A DNA stretch of 64,000 bases from Zeus faber (Eukaryota; Chordata; Actinopteri; Zeiformes; Zeidae), in assembly GCA_960531495.1 (NCBI GenBank), contig OY482860.1, positions 30,085,115 to 30,149,114 on the forward strand, read 5' to 3'. This document shows positions 43,930 to 56,400 of the stretch, in pieces. Position numbers and translations under genes: made by a program. Position 1 is the stretch's first letter, and every line of letters starts with the position of its first letter. The notes beneath the pieces are model-generated. The model did not search any database, was not told the DNA's origin, and was given only the letters and a program-made list of their open reading frames with translations.

Positions 43930-46060
43930 CACCATTTATAATATGTCACGGGACAGAGAGGGAGACGAGCCTTTTCTGATTAAACTCAAACTCAACCAGG
44001 CAAAGGTGGAGTTTAAATTGGATTCAGGTTGTCGTGCCACCATTATGACAGATGCAGAGTACCTTAGACTTTAGGGAAAAGGGGACGATGCCTGTTTTTG
44101 AGCAATGTGAAATATTACTGAAGACCTATACAAATGAGCCAGAGCCTACTAGTGGTTACGGCCAAGTAACAGTGCAGCATGGTAATTTTGTAAAACAGCG
44201 ACCTGTTTTTGTAGTGCCAGGCTCAGGACCAAATCTGTTAGGAAGGACTTGGAAGAAACCGCTACAGATAATATGGCCAGTGCCTCAATTTCTTGAAGAA
44301 AGGCAGTAAGCATTGCAGGATCTGCTAGCTCAGCATGGGAAGGTTTTTAAAGATGAGCTGGGTATATTTACAAGGCCTCCATCATATGTAAATAATGAGC
44401 AGCAACCCACGTTTTACAAACCCAGACAAGTACATTTTGCCATGAGTGCTAAAGTGAAGTCTGAGATTGACAGGCTGCAGAAGGATAAAATATTTGTCCA
44501 CTAGAATGGGTGGCGCGCATAGTGCCAGTAGAAAATCCCAATAAGGATATTAGAATCTGTGGGAATTTCAGGTTGACAGTTAATAAAGTCTCAAAGTTAG
44601 AGCAGTATCCATTCCCCAACCCAGAAGACCTGTTTGTAAAATCGTCCAGAGGAGTCAAGTTCACAAAGTTTGTTATGAGCCACGCCTACCTGCAGATTCC
44701 ATTGGAGGAGGAATTAAGAAAGCTGATGACAGTGAACACACACAAGGGCCTGTGCACATACACACGTCTATCGTTTGGAGTGCGGTTCAGTCCAGCAGCG
44801 TTCCAGAGGACTACAGCACCTACCACTGTCACAGAGATCAGAGCTTTTCTGGGACAACTCAATTACTACCACAGATTTCACCAGAGTTGCCAACCTTGTA
44901 TGCACTCCTAAAGAAAGAAGCCAAATGGGAGTGGGATAAAGAGCAAGAGAGTTATTTTGGAAAGTCTAAAAAGTCAATATGTAATCATCGATGGTGTTGG
45001 TCCACTATGACAGTCAGAAGGTCCTAGTCCTGTTATGTGATGCATCATCATAGTGTGGCTGGTAAGTGTGCTGTAGTGTGATGTTAGTGTGATAGTGTGA
45101 GACAAAACGGGACTGTTTTGTCTCACAAGACAAGAAATGGACTAGAGTGACCAATTGGATTTGTGTTGGGATGTTTGGACTGGAGAGATTCCACGAGTAC
45201 ATTTATGATAGGAAGTTTGTCATATGTACTGATCACCAACCACTTTTGACCCTGATCAGCGATACCAAGGCTGTGCTGCTGAATGTGTCACCTAGGATCC
45301 AACAGTGGGCAGTAACATTGAGAGCATATGAGTATTCCATCATCTACAAGGCTGGAAAATATCATGGGAATGGTGATTCTCTGAGTAGACTGCCACTGCC
45401 ACACCCACTTCTTACCAGTGAGTGGGAAGAGCAGGTCCTGATGTTCAAGGAGGTGGATGCAACTCTGGTGACGGGTGAGCAGATCGGTACCCTAACCACT
45501 CAGGACCCGATGCTGGCACATGTTCGTGAGAATGTGGTTCAGGGGTGGCCAGATACAGTGGATAGTGAATTTTCCCCTTTCAGAGTGAGGAAATTCATTT
45601 TAGATCAACTACCCCAGTGTCAACCGGGTGTTACCAGAATGAAATCGCTTGCTATGAGTTACCTTTGGTGGCCAAAGCTTGACAAAGACAGCGAGACTGT
45701 TATGAGCATATGCAGTGTTTGCCAAGGCCACAGACTGCTCCTCTTCATCCCTGGGAGTGGTGAGGAAAGCCTTGGAGAAGACTACGCATAGACCATGCTG
45801 GGCCATTCCTGGGTAAGATGCTTCTTCATACTAATTGATGTACATTCAATATAATGAGATGTATGTTAAGTTTCAGCAAACATGGACCACCAGAAATGTA
45901 TGCTAGTGACAATGCAAACTGTGTTGCAAGTTCAGAGATCAAGGACTTGAAGAACTTCACCTATGGTCCAAAATGGATTCCAGGTTTTGTAGTATCAGCT
46001 ATGGGTCCAGTCTCATATAGAGTCCTGTTGGGGAATGGTAGCATCTTTGAGCTTGAAAGA
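43930..46060 (+). mobile_element. Fossil LTR retrotransposon, Ty3/Gypsy-like, internal region
   Basis: Recognisable parts in order are an aspartic protease-like region, reverse transcriptase, RNase H and an integrase zinc-binding and core region. This protease, transcriptase, RNase H, integrase order is that of Ty3/Gypsy elements. The copy is clearly broken, with several interruptions (roughly half a dozen or more) and missing stretches. No LTR was identified at either end. The 3' side is cut by the LINE that starts near 46060. It is an old relic. Confidence 0.8.
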
Positions 46061-46128
46061 AACATCTCCTGGATGCACTGGGACACATCTTCAGTGATGT
46101 ATCCTGAGATCATTGGCTGTTTCGGGTC

Positions 46129-48156
46129 TCACAACATCAGACAACCTCCCCCAGGTGACCCAGCCGGGGTTAAACATGCCCCGGCCTGCGTCCCAGTAGC
46201 AACCCACGGATCTGCCCTTTTGAGCCACAGCCACCTCGTGGCTTTCTCTGCGGCTTCGCTTGCAGATTTAATGGCCCTCTTGGCCGCCCCTGTCACGCCC
46301 AAACAGCCTAGGACTTTGCAGAGAGAGCGTCCTGCAAAGCCTCTGCAGCCAACTTGGGGATGGTAGCTCAGGCGGTAGAGCTGGTGGTCTAGTAATCTAA
46401 AGGTTGCTGGTTCGATCCCAGGCTCTTCCTGCTAGCATGCTGTAGTGTTGAGCAAGACACTTAACCCCTAATTGCTCCTGATGGCTGCGTCCGTCGGTGT
46501 TTGAACAATTGTAAGTCGCTTTGGATAAAAGCGTCTGATCAATGAAATGAAATGTAACTTCTATTGGCTCATAGAATTTCCTCCAGCCCCTGCCCCTGCA
46601 CTCCTCCACCAGTTCCTGATATTTGGCACATTTCCTTTCGTTGGCTTCCTCATCGGCTCTTCCCAGGGCACTGTAAGTTCCAGCATGATCAGGTGTTTTG
46701 AAGCCTCAGAGGTGATGATCATGTCTGGCCGGAGAGATGTTGATGCAATGTGCTGGGGGAACCTCAGCTGTTTTCCCAGGTCAACATGCAACTGCCAATC
46801 AGGGGCTGTGTGGAGGAGTCCTGTTGTTGTCTGTGGACATGCCCGGGGTCTCTCTCCAGCTTTGATGAAGGGGGCTGCCTTCTTCGGAGCATGATGGTGT
46901 TTGCTGGTGCTGATGGCCGAGGCTATGCTCTCAGCAACTGCTTTCAGAACCTGGTCATGGCGCCAACGGTAGCGACCATCAGCCAGGGACTTTGGGCAGC
47001 TGCTGAGGAGATGTTCCAAGGAGCCTCTTCCGGAGCACAGGGGACAGGATGGTGTCTCGCTCTTCCCCCACACATGGAGGTTCGCTGGGCTCGGAAGGGC
47101 ATCATAGACGGCCTGCACAAGGAACCGGACACGGTGGAAGTCTGCCTGCCAAGTGACTTTGCGCTGCAACGCGCTCTCCCATCTTGTCCATGCCCTCTGC
47201 TGCCGGAGTCCCACTGCCCTACTCACTCGCTCCTCCTCCACACCTGCTCGAACCTCTTCCTGGAGTAGATGGTGTCTCTCCTTTCCCCGGGCCTGACTCA
47301 CTTGGGTCTTTGGGAAATAGCCCAGGCCTGCTCTCCCTGTCGCCAAGACCCCTACCAGTGCTTTTTTCCTTAGGCGTGACTCTGCCACCTCCACTGCCTT
47401 CTTAGCCTTCCACTTCCTTCCTGTCCTCACTTCAATCCCAGCTGATGACACCTTGCTGTCCCTGGAATCCCTGTACTGTAGGGCTTCTCTTGTACGTGCC
47501 ACCTTGAATTCTTCAGTGAGCCCACTGAAGGGTAGCTGGAGGGTGTTACTTGTCCCGTACAGGGCAGCGCTGTTAAGGCTGCGGGGAAGGCCCAGCCACT
47601 TCCGAAGAAAGCCACTGCTCTTCCTTTCGAGGGATTCCACAGTTGTTACAGGGACTGCGTAGACGAGGAGAGGCCACAAGACTCTGGGCAGAATGGAGTG
47701 CTGGTAGATTCAGGCTTTAAATCTACCAGGCAGGCCGGACTTGTCCACCTTGGTGAGCCACGCTCCTAGTTGTACACCAAACTCCTGGATGGCAGCAGAG
47801 TCTTTCAGGCTTGAGTCAAAGAGCTTCCCCAAGCTCTTGACTGGTTGCTCCGTGATGGATGGGATTGCAGTTCCAGAGATCGAAAACCGGAACTTGACCA
47901 TCACCTTCCCCCTCTTCAGTACCATGGACCTCGACTTGGAGGGCTTGAAACTCATCCTAGCCCATGTGATGAGTCTCTCCAATCCCTGCAAGATCCACCT
48001 GCTCCCTGGGACCAATGTTGTTGTGATGGTAAGGTCGTCCATGTAGGCTCTTATAGGGGGCTGGCGAACACCTGATCTGGATAGGGGCCCTCTGCATTCC
48101 ACCTCTGAGAAATGATCAAATCTTAGCAAGACCAGATACAAGTCTAGGCAGAGCAA
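46129..48156 (-). pseudogene. LINE ORF: reverse transcriptase end, zinc knuckle, endonuclease, tail (split by SINE)
   Basis: The frame runs from PLSRSGVRQPPIRAYMDDL through LERLITWARMSFKPSKS to FKA, then a TGA at 47710-47712 where a tryptophan is expected, and continues in the same frame (QHSILPRVLWPLLVYAVPV onward). Later come the knuckle CPLCSGRGSLEHLLSSC, then LRPDMI and ELTVPWEE. After EPIEV the SINE intervenes; beyond it the frame resumes as VGCRGFAGRSLCKV, GAAKRAIKSASEAAEKATRW and LWLKRADPW, ending at TGA (46129-46131). The C-terminal tail fits the first copy (VGCRGF, AIKAASEAAGRS, KDP). Confidence 0.8.
46356..46555 (+). mobile_element. tRNA-derived SINE inserted in the LINE
   Basis: The tRNA-like head GTAGCTCAGGCGGTAGAG with GGTTCGATCCC (B box) is followed by the same body as the SINE at 15997 and ends in GTAAGTCGCTTTGG and AAAGCGTCTG. 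The direct repeat AACTT flanks it at 46351-46355 and 46556-46560. The two SINEs are very similar, so the family has been active not long ago. Confidence 0.92.
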
Positions 48157-48175
48157 GGGGAGGTGCCATCACCAC

Positions 48176-48689
48176 TTCGCCACGACACTGCTGTAATAAA
48201 GGCTGCCGTTCCCCCGGCCTCAGTCCTTAGACTGTGCTACATCCAAGTCTGTGAATTCGGCAGATGATACTGATATACAGATGGGCGGTGGTAAAAATGT
48301 AGCTCTTCATTGCTGTGATAGAATAACCCCTGGGCCATGCTAGAAGTGACATCGTCAGCAACACAAAAGCCTTGTGTCATCTGACAATTCGTCAATTTCT
48401 TCCGGGTCCGTCTTCATTCCTTCTACAACAAGCTTGCATTAACAGCATTCTCAAGACTTTAAACTTCAAATTGTGAAATTGAACTTTCAACAGGTTAGTA
48501 AATTAAGTGAATCTTTGCTTCTGTTTTCAAGCATTTACTTTTCATTTAATCACATTTGGAGTCTGAACTTAGTTCAGGCAGGTGCCTATTAACAGGAGGA
48601 AGGTGGTGCCGGTTCTTCTCCGTGGGTCCGAGGGAGATGCAAGGGACGGTTCCCATTAACCACAGGAGGATGCAGAAGATTTCCACAAT
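48176..48689. other. Intergenic stretch, nothing recognised
   Basis: No exon or repeat family was identified. Sequence is AT-rich. Confidence 0.4.
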
Positions 48690-49230
48690 CTATATATGTG
48701 ACCCACCGCAGCAAAACCCGCTATCTCGCGCATTTCTAAAATCTCCAGGAGCAGCCAAATAAGTTGAAGTTTTTTTTATCTCAACGTATTTTCAAAACCA
48801 AGTTTGATTTATAAAAAGTAGAAAAATGTTAAACCGTGGAGTCAAATATTCCTGTTAGATTACATGGAGAAACACAGTTTACTTACCGAGACGCTGAACA
48901 GCGCGAACGCCGATTGATGGTTTACTTTAAAGCGAGCGTCCAGGTGAAGATCATTCCTCATATTCCATGTGATGTGAAGTCACAATGTGAAACTGTTTTG
49001 ATAGAGTTCAATCTTTAAATCATACTTCTTTTACACAAACACAGAGACATCATTGTGGAGGGGGCCTGTACCAAAGTTACCATCAAAGAAGAAATGCTGA
49101 CGTCACCTTCGTAAACAACACAAGGAGCCGGTTTCACTTATCTGTTAAAACTTTCGTTTCCATGTTGTTATGGATTACGAGAATCGGGTGGGGTAAGAGC
49201 TAAATCATATTGCGGACCTTAATCTAATCT
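48690..49230 (+). mobile_element. Candidate DNA transposon, 5' part (second copy)
   Basis: It begins at TATATGTGACCCACCGCAG. After about 340 bp it reaches the segment shared with the minus strand of 10690-10495 (AGAGACATCATTGTGGAGGG, GCTGACGTCAC, TTGTTATGGATTACGAG, GACCTTAATCTAATC). The start of an ORF (ATGGATTACGAG near 49170) is kept but the rest is absent; the copy ends in a short ATCTA repeat. The family is not recognised. Confidence 0.4.
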
Positions 49231-49953
49231 AATCTAATCTTAATCAAAACACATAGTATGTGTATTTATTCAGCTGTTTCTGTAATAAAGTGTTTTGTGT
49301 TTATTTTGTTATAAGTTATTTGTGGTTCGATTATTAAATTAAGAAAAGCATGCAATGGATACAGTCTTGTACATTTGATGATTTATTAATAGCTTAATAA
49401 TAGCTCATAAATAAATCGACAGATTTCTCTACGACCAAAATCTATTGCTCAGTTTCAGTCAGTTTGACTAGAGCCCACACGTAGTGAGTCCAAGGAGAAA
49501 GGAGACCGTCCCGCTTCCTTGTTGCCGACAGGTACAGTATACCAGACAAATATAAAGTCTGTTCCTGGGCTGTTGTTTGTTTTCTTGCTGGAATTATAAT
49601 ATATTATTTTTAAAAAATGAGGTTTAATTTGTTGTAGGGGAAAATATATTAGTTTGTTAATTTAACTCAGTAATCCATGTAATCCGTGATTTTATATATG
49701 TGCATGATGCATATTATGCTTGGTAATTCAATATGTCCACAAAATACATCTTTTTGAAAACAGACCAATAATCTTTAGGTCTTGGAAAACACAAGGAATT
49801 ACTCATCTGGAACACATTTTTGAAAACAATTTGCCAAGCAAACTGAGAAAGCCAAGACCCCGCTTGACAATGCTCCCGAAGGCCAGTTAGGCAGTAAATT
49901 ACAGGCCGTCCATTTTTTTCGGTAATGTACTTATTGGGAATCCAATATTATTA

Positions 49954-49994
<41 letters not shown>

Positions 49995-50325
49995 TTTAAA
50001 AATGGGTTAAATGTTGTGAGGGGATGTAGTAGCCTACAGAGGGCACTGTTTTGTTACCTGTACGTATCTTTCTTGACTTGTATAACAGAAAATGATTGCT
50101 GACCTCCTCCTCAGCTCCAATGCTATGTTTGTAGCCACCATGCATACAGCTAACTACAAAGGCTAAGAAGCCTCATGGAGGAGGAGGAGGAGCAGGCACT
50201 GTTGTTGTGTTGTTTCTATGGCTTCCTTCATCATTCGCTATTTGTCACTCACTGTCCAATGTTACTGCTTGTGCCTCTAAGTTTAATTTAAGCATGTGTG
50301 TTTGTATTCTTTTACTGTCTTATAG
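49231..50325. other. Upstream of copy C exon 2, no exon recognised
   Basis: Searched by eye for a first exon of the choline-transporter type (short head, first membrane segment, TTT before a phase-1 donor); none was found. An ATT triplet microsatellite occupies 49946-49995. Confidence 0.45.
49946..49995. repeat. (ATT)n microsatellite
   Basis: About 15 ATT triplets with one ATC interruption near the left end. Confidence 0.95.
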
Positions 50326-50442
50326 CTACGGTGATTGGAGGGGGCTTCATTAATGGACTAGCAGAGGCAGCCTACACCCCCTCACTGGGACTAGTACAGG
50401 TCGCTATCTTCTTGGCAGGACAAATTTCCTCTTTAATTATCT
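50326..50442 (+). CDS. slc5a7-like copy C exon 2
   Basis: Acceptor TGTCTTATAG, donor ATCT|GTAAGT; phase 1 in and out. It encodes [20 protein letters not shown] and the next membrane segment ending in SLIIC. Confidence 0.85.
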
Positions 50443-53400
50443 GTAAGTGTAAGGACTCACCTCAGTAACACACACAAGCTCAAATACCTTAAAATTATAA
50501 ACATAAAAGTCAGTTAAACATGAAGTCATCTTTTGAAGAGTTACTTTTGTGTCACTCCAACATTTGCAAAACTAGCGATCTTGTGGACTCTCTAGTGAAG
50601 ACGAGCGACCTTGACTCCCAAATATTCATATTAATAGTGTTCCAGACACCCGCTATTCAGGTAAGTCCTCTCTTATGTGGGCGTGCTCTTAGCCAGGTGC
50701 AACCCTAGTCACATGAGCAGCTGTATTCTATCACCTATTTATGGTCCTGTCCTTGAAGCGTTAGCTTCAAGGGCAGGACCACAAGGCCCATTTGTAGTCG
50801 CTCTGTGTAAAGACACGTCTACCTCTGCACGTCAACCGAAGCAAGGACACCGAACAAGGCAAACCTGCCTTCTTTTTCTCACTCCATACAAAATGTGCTA
50901 CTACCGCATCACTACAACTTCAAGGTCACCCAGAAAGCCTCGTTATACCATACACCGATGCAATCCGGGTAACCTCAGGTCCCTGCAGCAAACATCTTCT
51001 GCTAAGACCTCCTTCTCTGTTGGCTTGTGGAATTGTCGATCTGCAGTTAACAAGGCAGACTTCATTTCTGGTCATGCCAACTACCTCTCCTTGGAGCTCC
51101 TTGCTCTCACTGAGACATGGATTAAACCGGAAGATAGCGCAACCACGGCTGCACTCTCCACAAACTACACATTCTCCCACACATCCCACACACACATGGA
51201 AATTTAATCCACTGCTGCCTTTAAACAACTTTGCCTCCTTTGAATATTAAGCCGTATTGGTGACTGCTCCGGTGAAAGCCTATGTGGTCGTCATCTACTG
51301 TCCACCAGGACAACTAGGTGACTTCCTACATGAGCTTGACACCCTGCTGTCATCAATTCCTGAGCATGAGTGTCCCATGCTCGTCCTCGGAGACATGAAC
51401 ATCCACTTGGACAGTGCGAGCTCGGCTGACTTCCTGTCTTTGGTTCACTCATTCGACCTAAGACAGGTCCCAACTCCACCGACTCACAAGGCTGGCAAAG
51501 AGCTTGATCTCATTCTTGCTCGGAGCTGCACCACGGACAACCTAAGGGTCACTCATCTTCATCTCTCTGACCACTTCTTCATCCACTTCAATGTCCAGCT
51601 ACCAAAACAACCCCCACCTCCCCACCCATGGTTACTATCCGCCGCAATCTCTGCAACCTGTCTCCCACCCACTTCTCCTCTGTGCTCTCCTCTTCTCTTC
51701 CACCTCACGGCACTTTCTCCTCTCTGCAGGTTAATGATGCCACTGACTCTTTCTGCTCCACCTTGAGCTCATGTCTGGATAGCCTGTGTCCACTATCCAC
51801 CAGACCTGCTCGTTCAACCCAGTCGCACCCTTGGCTGACTGACACCCTCCGGTCAACGCGCACTGACCTCAGAGCAGCCGAGAGGAAGTGGCACAAATCC
51901 AAAACAATTGAGGATCTTGCTAGCTACCAGACACTGCTGTCCTCCTCCTTCTCTTCCAGCATCACTGCTGCTAAGAAGGCCTTCTTCAACGATAGGATCA
52001 ACGGTGCCACAGACACACGTAAGTTATTCGCCACCTTCAAGTCTCTGCTTTACCCTCCACCACCTCCCCCAGCTACTAACCTCACTGCTGACTGCCTTGC
52101 CTCCTTTTTTACTAACAAAGTGGCAGCCATCAGCAGCCAATTCACTAAACAACTTACTCACAACCTGTCTTCTCCAGCCCTAGGCTCATCGTTCCCTGGT
52201 TTCACTCCCCTCGCTGAAAGTGAGGTATCTAAACTACTAACATGTAGCCGTCCTACTACCTGTCCGCTAGATCCGATCCCATCTAACCTCCTTCAAGCCA
52301 TATCACCGACTATCACCCCGGCAATCACACATATGATTAATTCTTCCCTAACTTCCAGCACTTTCCTTCCGCTTTCAAAGCGGCTCGGGTCGCACCACTG
52401 CTCAAAAAACCTTCACTCGATCCCACTCAAGTAGAAAACTATCGGCCGGTCTCTCTCCTCCCATTCCTTTCCAAAACCATAGAGAGGGCGGTCTCTAGAC
52501 AGGTTACAGAATACCTGTCAAGAAACAACCTTCTCGATACACTTCAATCTGGCTTCAAAAGTGGTCACTCCACCGAAACAGCCCTGTTGTCTGTGACAGA
52601 GGCCTTAAAAACTGCTAGAGTGGCTGCCAGATCCTTGGTTCTCATTCTGCTTGACTTATCAGCTGCTTTTGACACTGTCAATCATTGCATACTCTCATGC
52701 ATGGGCATAACGGGCAGTGCACTTTCCTGGTTGGAATCTTACCTTACTGGGCGCTCGTTCAGTGTGACATGGCGAGGCCAGCTGTCTGTGCCTCACCACC
52801 TCACCACAGGGGGGCCCCAAGGCTCTGTGCTGGGACCCCTCCTCTTTGCCATATACACCACCTCACTAGGCCCGATAATCCGCTCACATGGCTTTTCATA
52901 TCACTGCTATGCGGATGATACTCAACTCTATCTGTCCTTCCCGCCCGACGACCCTACTGTCTCGACGCGGATCTCGGATTGTCTCGCTGACATATCCACA
53001 TGGATGAAGGATTATCATCTTCAACTAAATCTGGCGAAAACGGAACTGCTGGTCTTCCCGGCCAAACAAGGTATTTATCACAACATTGATATTAAAATCG
53101 ACTCTCTGTCTCTTGTTCCTACCAAGGCTGCAAGGAATCTTGGTGTCATTATTGATGACCAACTGACATTCTCGGACCATGTTGCCGCCGTCTCCCGGTC
53201 CTGCCACTTCCACTACTCAACATCCGAAAAGTCAGGCCGTACCTGACCCAATATGCCACTCAACTGCTGGTACAAAACTTGGTGATGTCCCGTCTCGACT
53301 ACTGCAACGCCCTCTTAACAGGCTTGCCGGCCTGTGCGGTGAACCACTACAGATGATACAGAATGCGGCGCGACTGGTGTTCAACCAGCCAAAGAGGGCA

Positions 53401-56400
53401 CATGTCACTCCGCTGCTCATCGAGCTCCACTGGTTACCATCAAGTTCAAGTCTCTGATGCTGGCCTACAGAGTGATTGCTGGGAATGCTCCCGCCTACTT
53501 AAATGCTCTTGTAAGAGCACATGTTGCCCCCCGGATGCTACGCTTGTCAAATGAGCGTCGCCTGGCTCTGCCGGCCATACAGCCACGGCAATCCAGGTTA
53601 TTCTCATTTGTAGTTCCACGTTGGTGGAACGAGCTGCCAAAAATGACCAGAGCAGGGACCTCCCTCTGTCTTTAAGAAGCACTTGAAGACCCAGCTCTTC
53701 AGTGAGTACCTCCTGTCCTAACCTACAATTACTTAGCACTACCTAGCAGTATTTATTGATACACTAATGTTGTTGTTACACTAATCTCTGTCGCAATGTA
53801 GCTTGAATGTTATTCTCCCTTGTAAGTCGCTTTGGATAAAAGCGTCTGCTAAATGACTGAATGTAAATGTAAATGTAAATGTAATGTAAATGTTAATTGA
53901 ATGTCTCACAAACAGAATGTCTGTCTTTGTTTCAATGAGGTGGACTGTTCTTTGCCAAGCCGATGAGAGACCGAAGATATGTGACTATAATGGACCCTTT
54001 CCATATCAAATATGGAAAAGTATTAACAGGACTAATGGCAGTTTTATCACTTGTATCTGACATTTTATGGATACCAACGATACTTATTGGTTTAGGTAAG
54101 CACTAAAATGACCATTAAAGGATATCTTTTCAGATTTGGAACCTTTAAATAAATAAGTAACACGTATCACTTGCCTAAAGGGGTTGAATGTAGTTATTTG
54201 TTACTTTCTCAGAGGCCACTATATTAGGTATAACTGTACACCTGCTTGTTAATGCAAAGGGGTAACCGGCCAATACTGTGGCAGCAACTCTGCAGCATCA
54301 AAATAGCAACATGGTCTAGAGGTTCAGTTTCGGTTCAGACCAAACAACAGAATGAGGAAGAAATGTGGTCTATGTGACGTAGAATGAGTGTGTGTTAGTG
54401 GGGAGTTGTTTTGGCATCATCTGCAGGTGGAGTGAGCCAGCACTAGCAACCGGCAGGGAACGCAGCTGCAGAAGATTGGGGTAATTAGCAGAGTATTGAA
54501 AAGCTGCTGTTGTTTCACCTGGCTCCCATTCCATAGCGCGTTGGTGCAGCGTATGGGCGGAGTGCAGCATTATTACACTGCACAGCTGGTACATCCGGCT
54601 GTGTAGTGAAACATCCCAGGCACGTCGATGTTGTTGTGGAGAGAGAAGGAATATTGGAAACAACCGCAATTCAAATATTTTTCAACACACATTTTGACAC
54701 GTGGTGGGGTCGACCAGACAGACACAATGAAAAAGACTCTAAAGCCACTGTTATTGCCTGCCAAGAGGCTTACAACTACCCCAGTATTGAGGTGTCCAGT
54801 CGAATATTAACCTGGTATGGCCGTTTCCCTTATTATTACAGACTTCTCTACAGACACTCTTTAAAACGGGTCTTGATCAATAAACAAATCCAAAGGCAGC
54901 TCTGGGTCTATGGTACAATGCAGACTCAAATAAAATACATTTAAATTTATTGCACTCTTTACAAAAAATTATGTAGTGTAGTTTTATCCTGTGTTTCTAT
55001 GAAAAAGGCTTGCATAGCCGTATGTAGTTGGAAAAAAAAAAAAGACCTCTTGCCACACTGACCCAGCATGGCTGATGTGGCCAGTGGAGCTGCAGCAGTG
55101 GGTTCACATGGATTTAATAGGAGGCGTGCACTTACGGCACAACGCGGCGTGCCTGTACACTGCGCCAACGCGTCTGGTGGACTTCAACCATAAAAGCTAA
55201 ATATCTTTATATTTGCTCAAATAAACAGCCAGCAATGTCTGGATTTGTTCTACCTTATTCTGGCCCATATCTCAATCCCGCAACCGACAAGCGAGTTGTC
55301 CCAATGGGCACCACTATGACAACTCTCTTGTCGGTTGAAACCACGGCAGCTTACCCCAATCTCCTGCAGCTGCGTCCCCTGCTGGTTGCCAGTGCTGGCT
55401 CTCCCCACCTTCAGATGGCATAAAAAAACACTTCCCAATACCACAGAGCAACAATGGGATGATTTTTGTTGTCAGACTTTCAAGTATTGCTAACTTTAGC
55501 ATTTACAGAAAATGGTGTAAAAACGAAAATGTTAAGTGAATAGTGGTTCACAGTGGGAGTAACCCTGTTTTAATGAGAAGTCAAAAGAGAACATCCAGAC
55601 AGGTACAAGTTGAACAGGTACAAGACGACAGGAACTCAAAGAACCATTCATTTATACATTGGAGAAGAGCAGCTGAACCACAACACGTGGAACCTTGAAG
55701 TGGATGAAGAACCACTCTGGGTTCCACTCCTGAACTCAGAACAGGTCTTTCTATCTATCTTATGGCCCTGAATGGATGTCAGCTATGGGTGGGGGGACGC
55801 AGCAGTGGAAGCAAACTTGACCACTGATACAAGTGATGTTTGATAAGACAGTCAAATGCTGCTGCAGAATAAGTCCCAGAAAAACTGTCTTACCTGCACA
55901 GTAAACTTCTTGAAAAGAACTGAGCTCATGGGTGTATACATACAAATTGTGTGTGTGTGTGTGTGTGTGTGCGTGTCAGGCTCCAGCATGAGTGTGATTC
56001 TAGATTTATCCTACACTGTGAGCGTCTGGATCTCTGCTGCAGTGGCCGTCACCTACACCCTGCTGGGAGGGCTGTACTCTGTGGCCTACACCGACGTCAT
56101 ACAGCTCATTCTCATCTTCGTCAGTCTGGTGAGTCTCATCAATGGAGCTGGAACACTTCATAGATGCAAATCACAAACAAATTACAAACATACATAGCCT
56201 TTATGTTGATGACTCGCCGTGCATATGTAAAACTTGCCAATGATGCAGCAGATCAGTTAAAAGAGTGATTCAACAGCGTTTTGGTGTACATCAAGAGTAA
56301 TACAAAGCAAAAATGAAATTTTCCCAGCTGGTGAGCACTCACATATCGCTGCCTTATTTGCATAATTCACACTTTGGCTACCATAAAAAAGCTAATTTAG

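Larger units (their letters stand above)
46060..48175 (-). mobile_element. 5'-truncated LINE with restriction-like endonuclease (second copy), carrying a SINE
   Basis: On the minus strand there are the end of a reverse transcriptase (AYMDDLTITT at about 48030), linker, zinc knuckle, restriction-like endonuclease and C-terminal tail. It is the same family as the element at 1121-2641 by the shared GRKW, C-x2-C knuckle, RYxWRHxQVLK, LRPD and ELTVPWE motifs. A SINE at 46356-46555 splits the last part. The 3' end near 46060 is approximate. Confidence 0.85.
50638..53885 (+). mobile_element. L2-type LINE, near full length, degenerate ORF
   Basis: The 5' end is defined by the point (TTCCAGACAC) where similarity to the minus-strand copy at 62214 starts. 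It contains an endonuclease ([58 protein letters not shown]), linker, reverse transcriptase ([37 protein letters not shown]) and C-terminal part. It ends in the tail GTAAGTCGCTTTGG, AGCGTCTGCTAAATG and AATGTA repeats. Several frame changes break it. It fills intron 2 of slc5a7-like copy C in sense. Confidence 0.92.

Noticed and set aside
49231-50325. Missing first exon of slc5a7-like copy C
   Set aside because: No frame with a short head, a first membrane segment and a phase-1 donor ending in threonine codons was found. Left unassigned.
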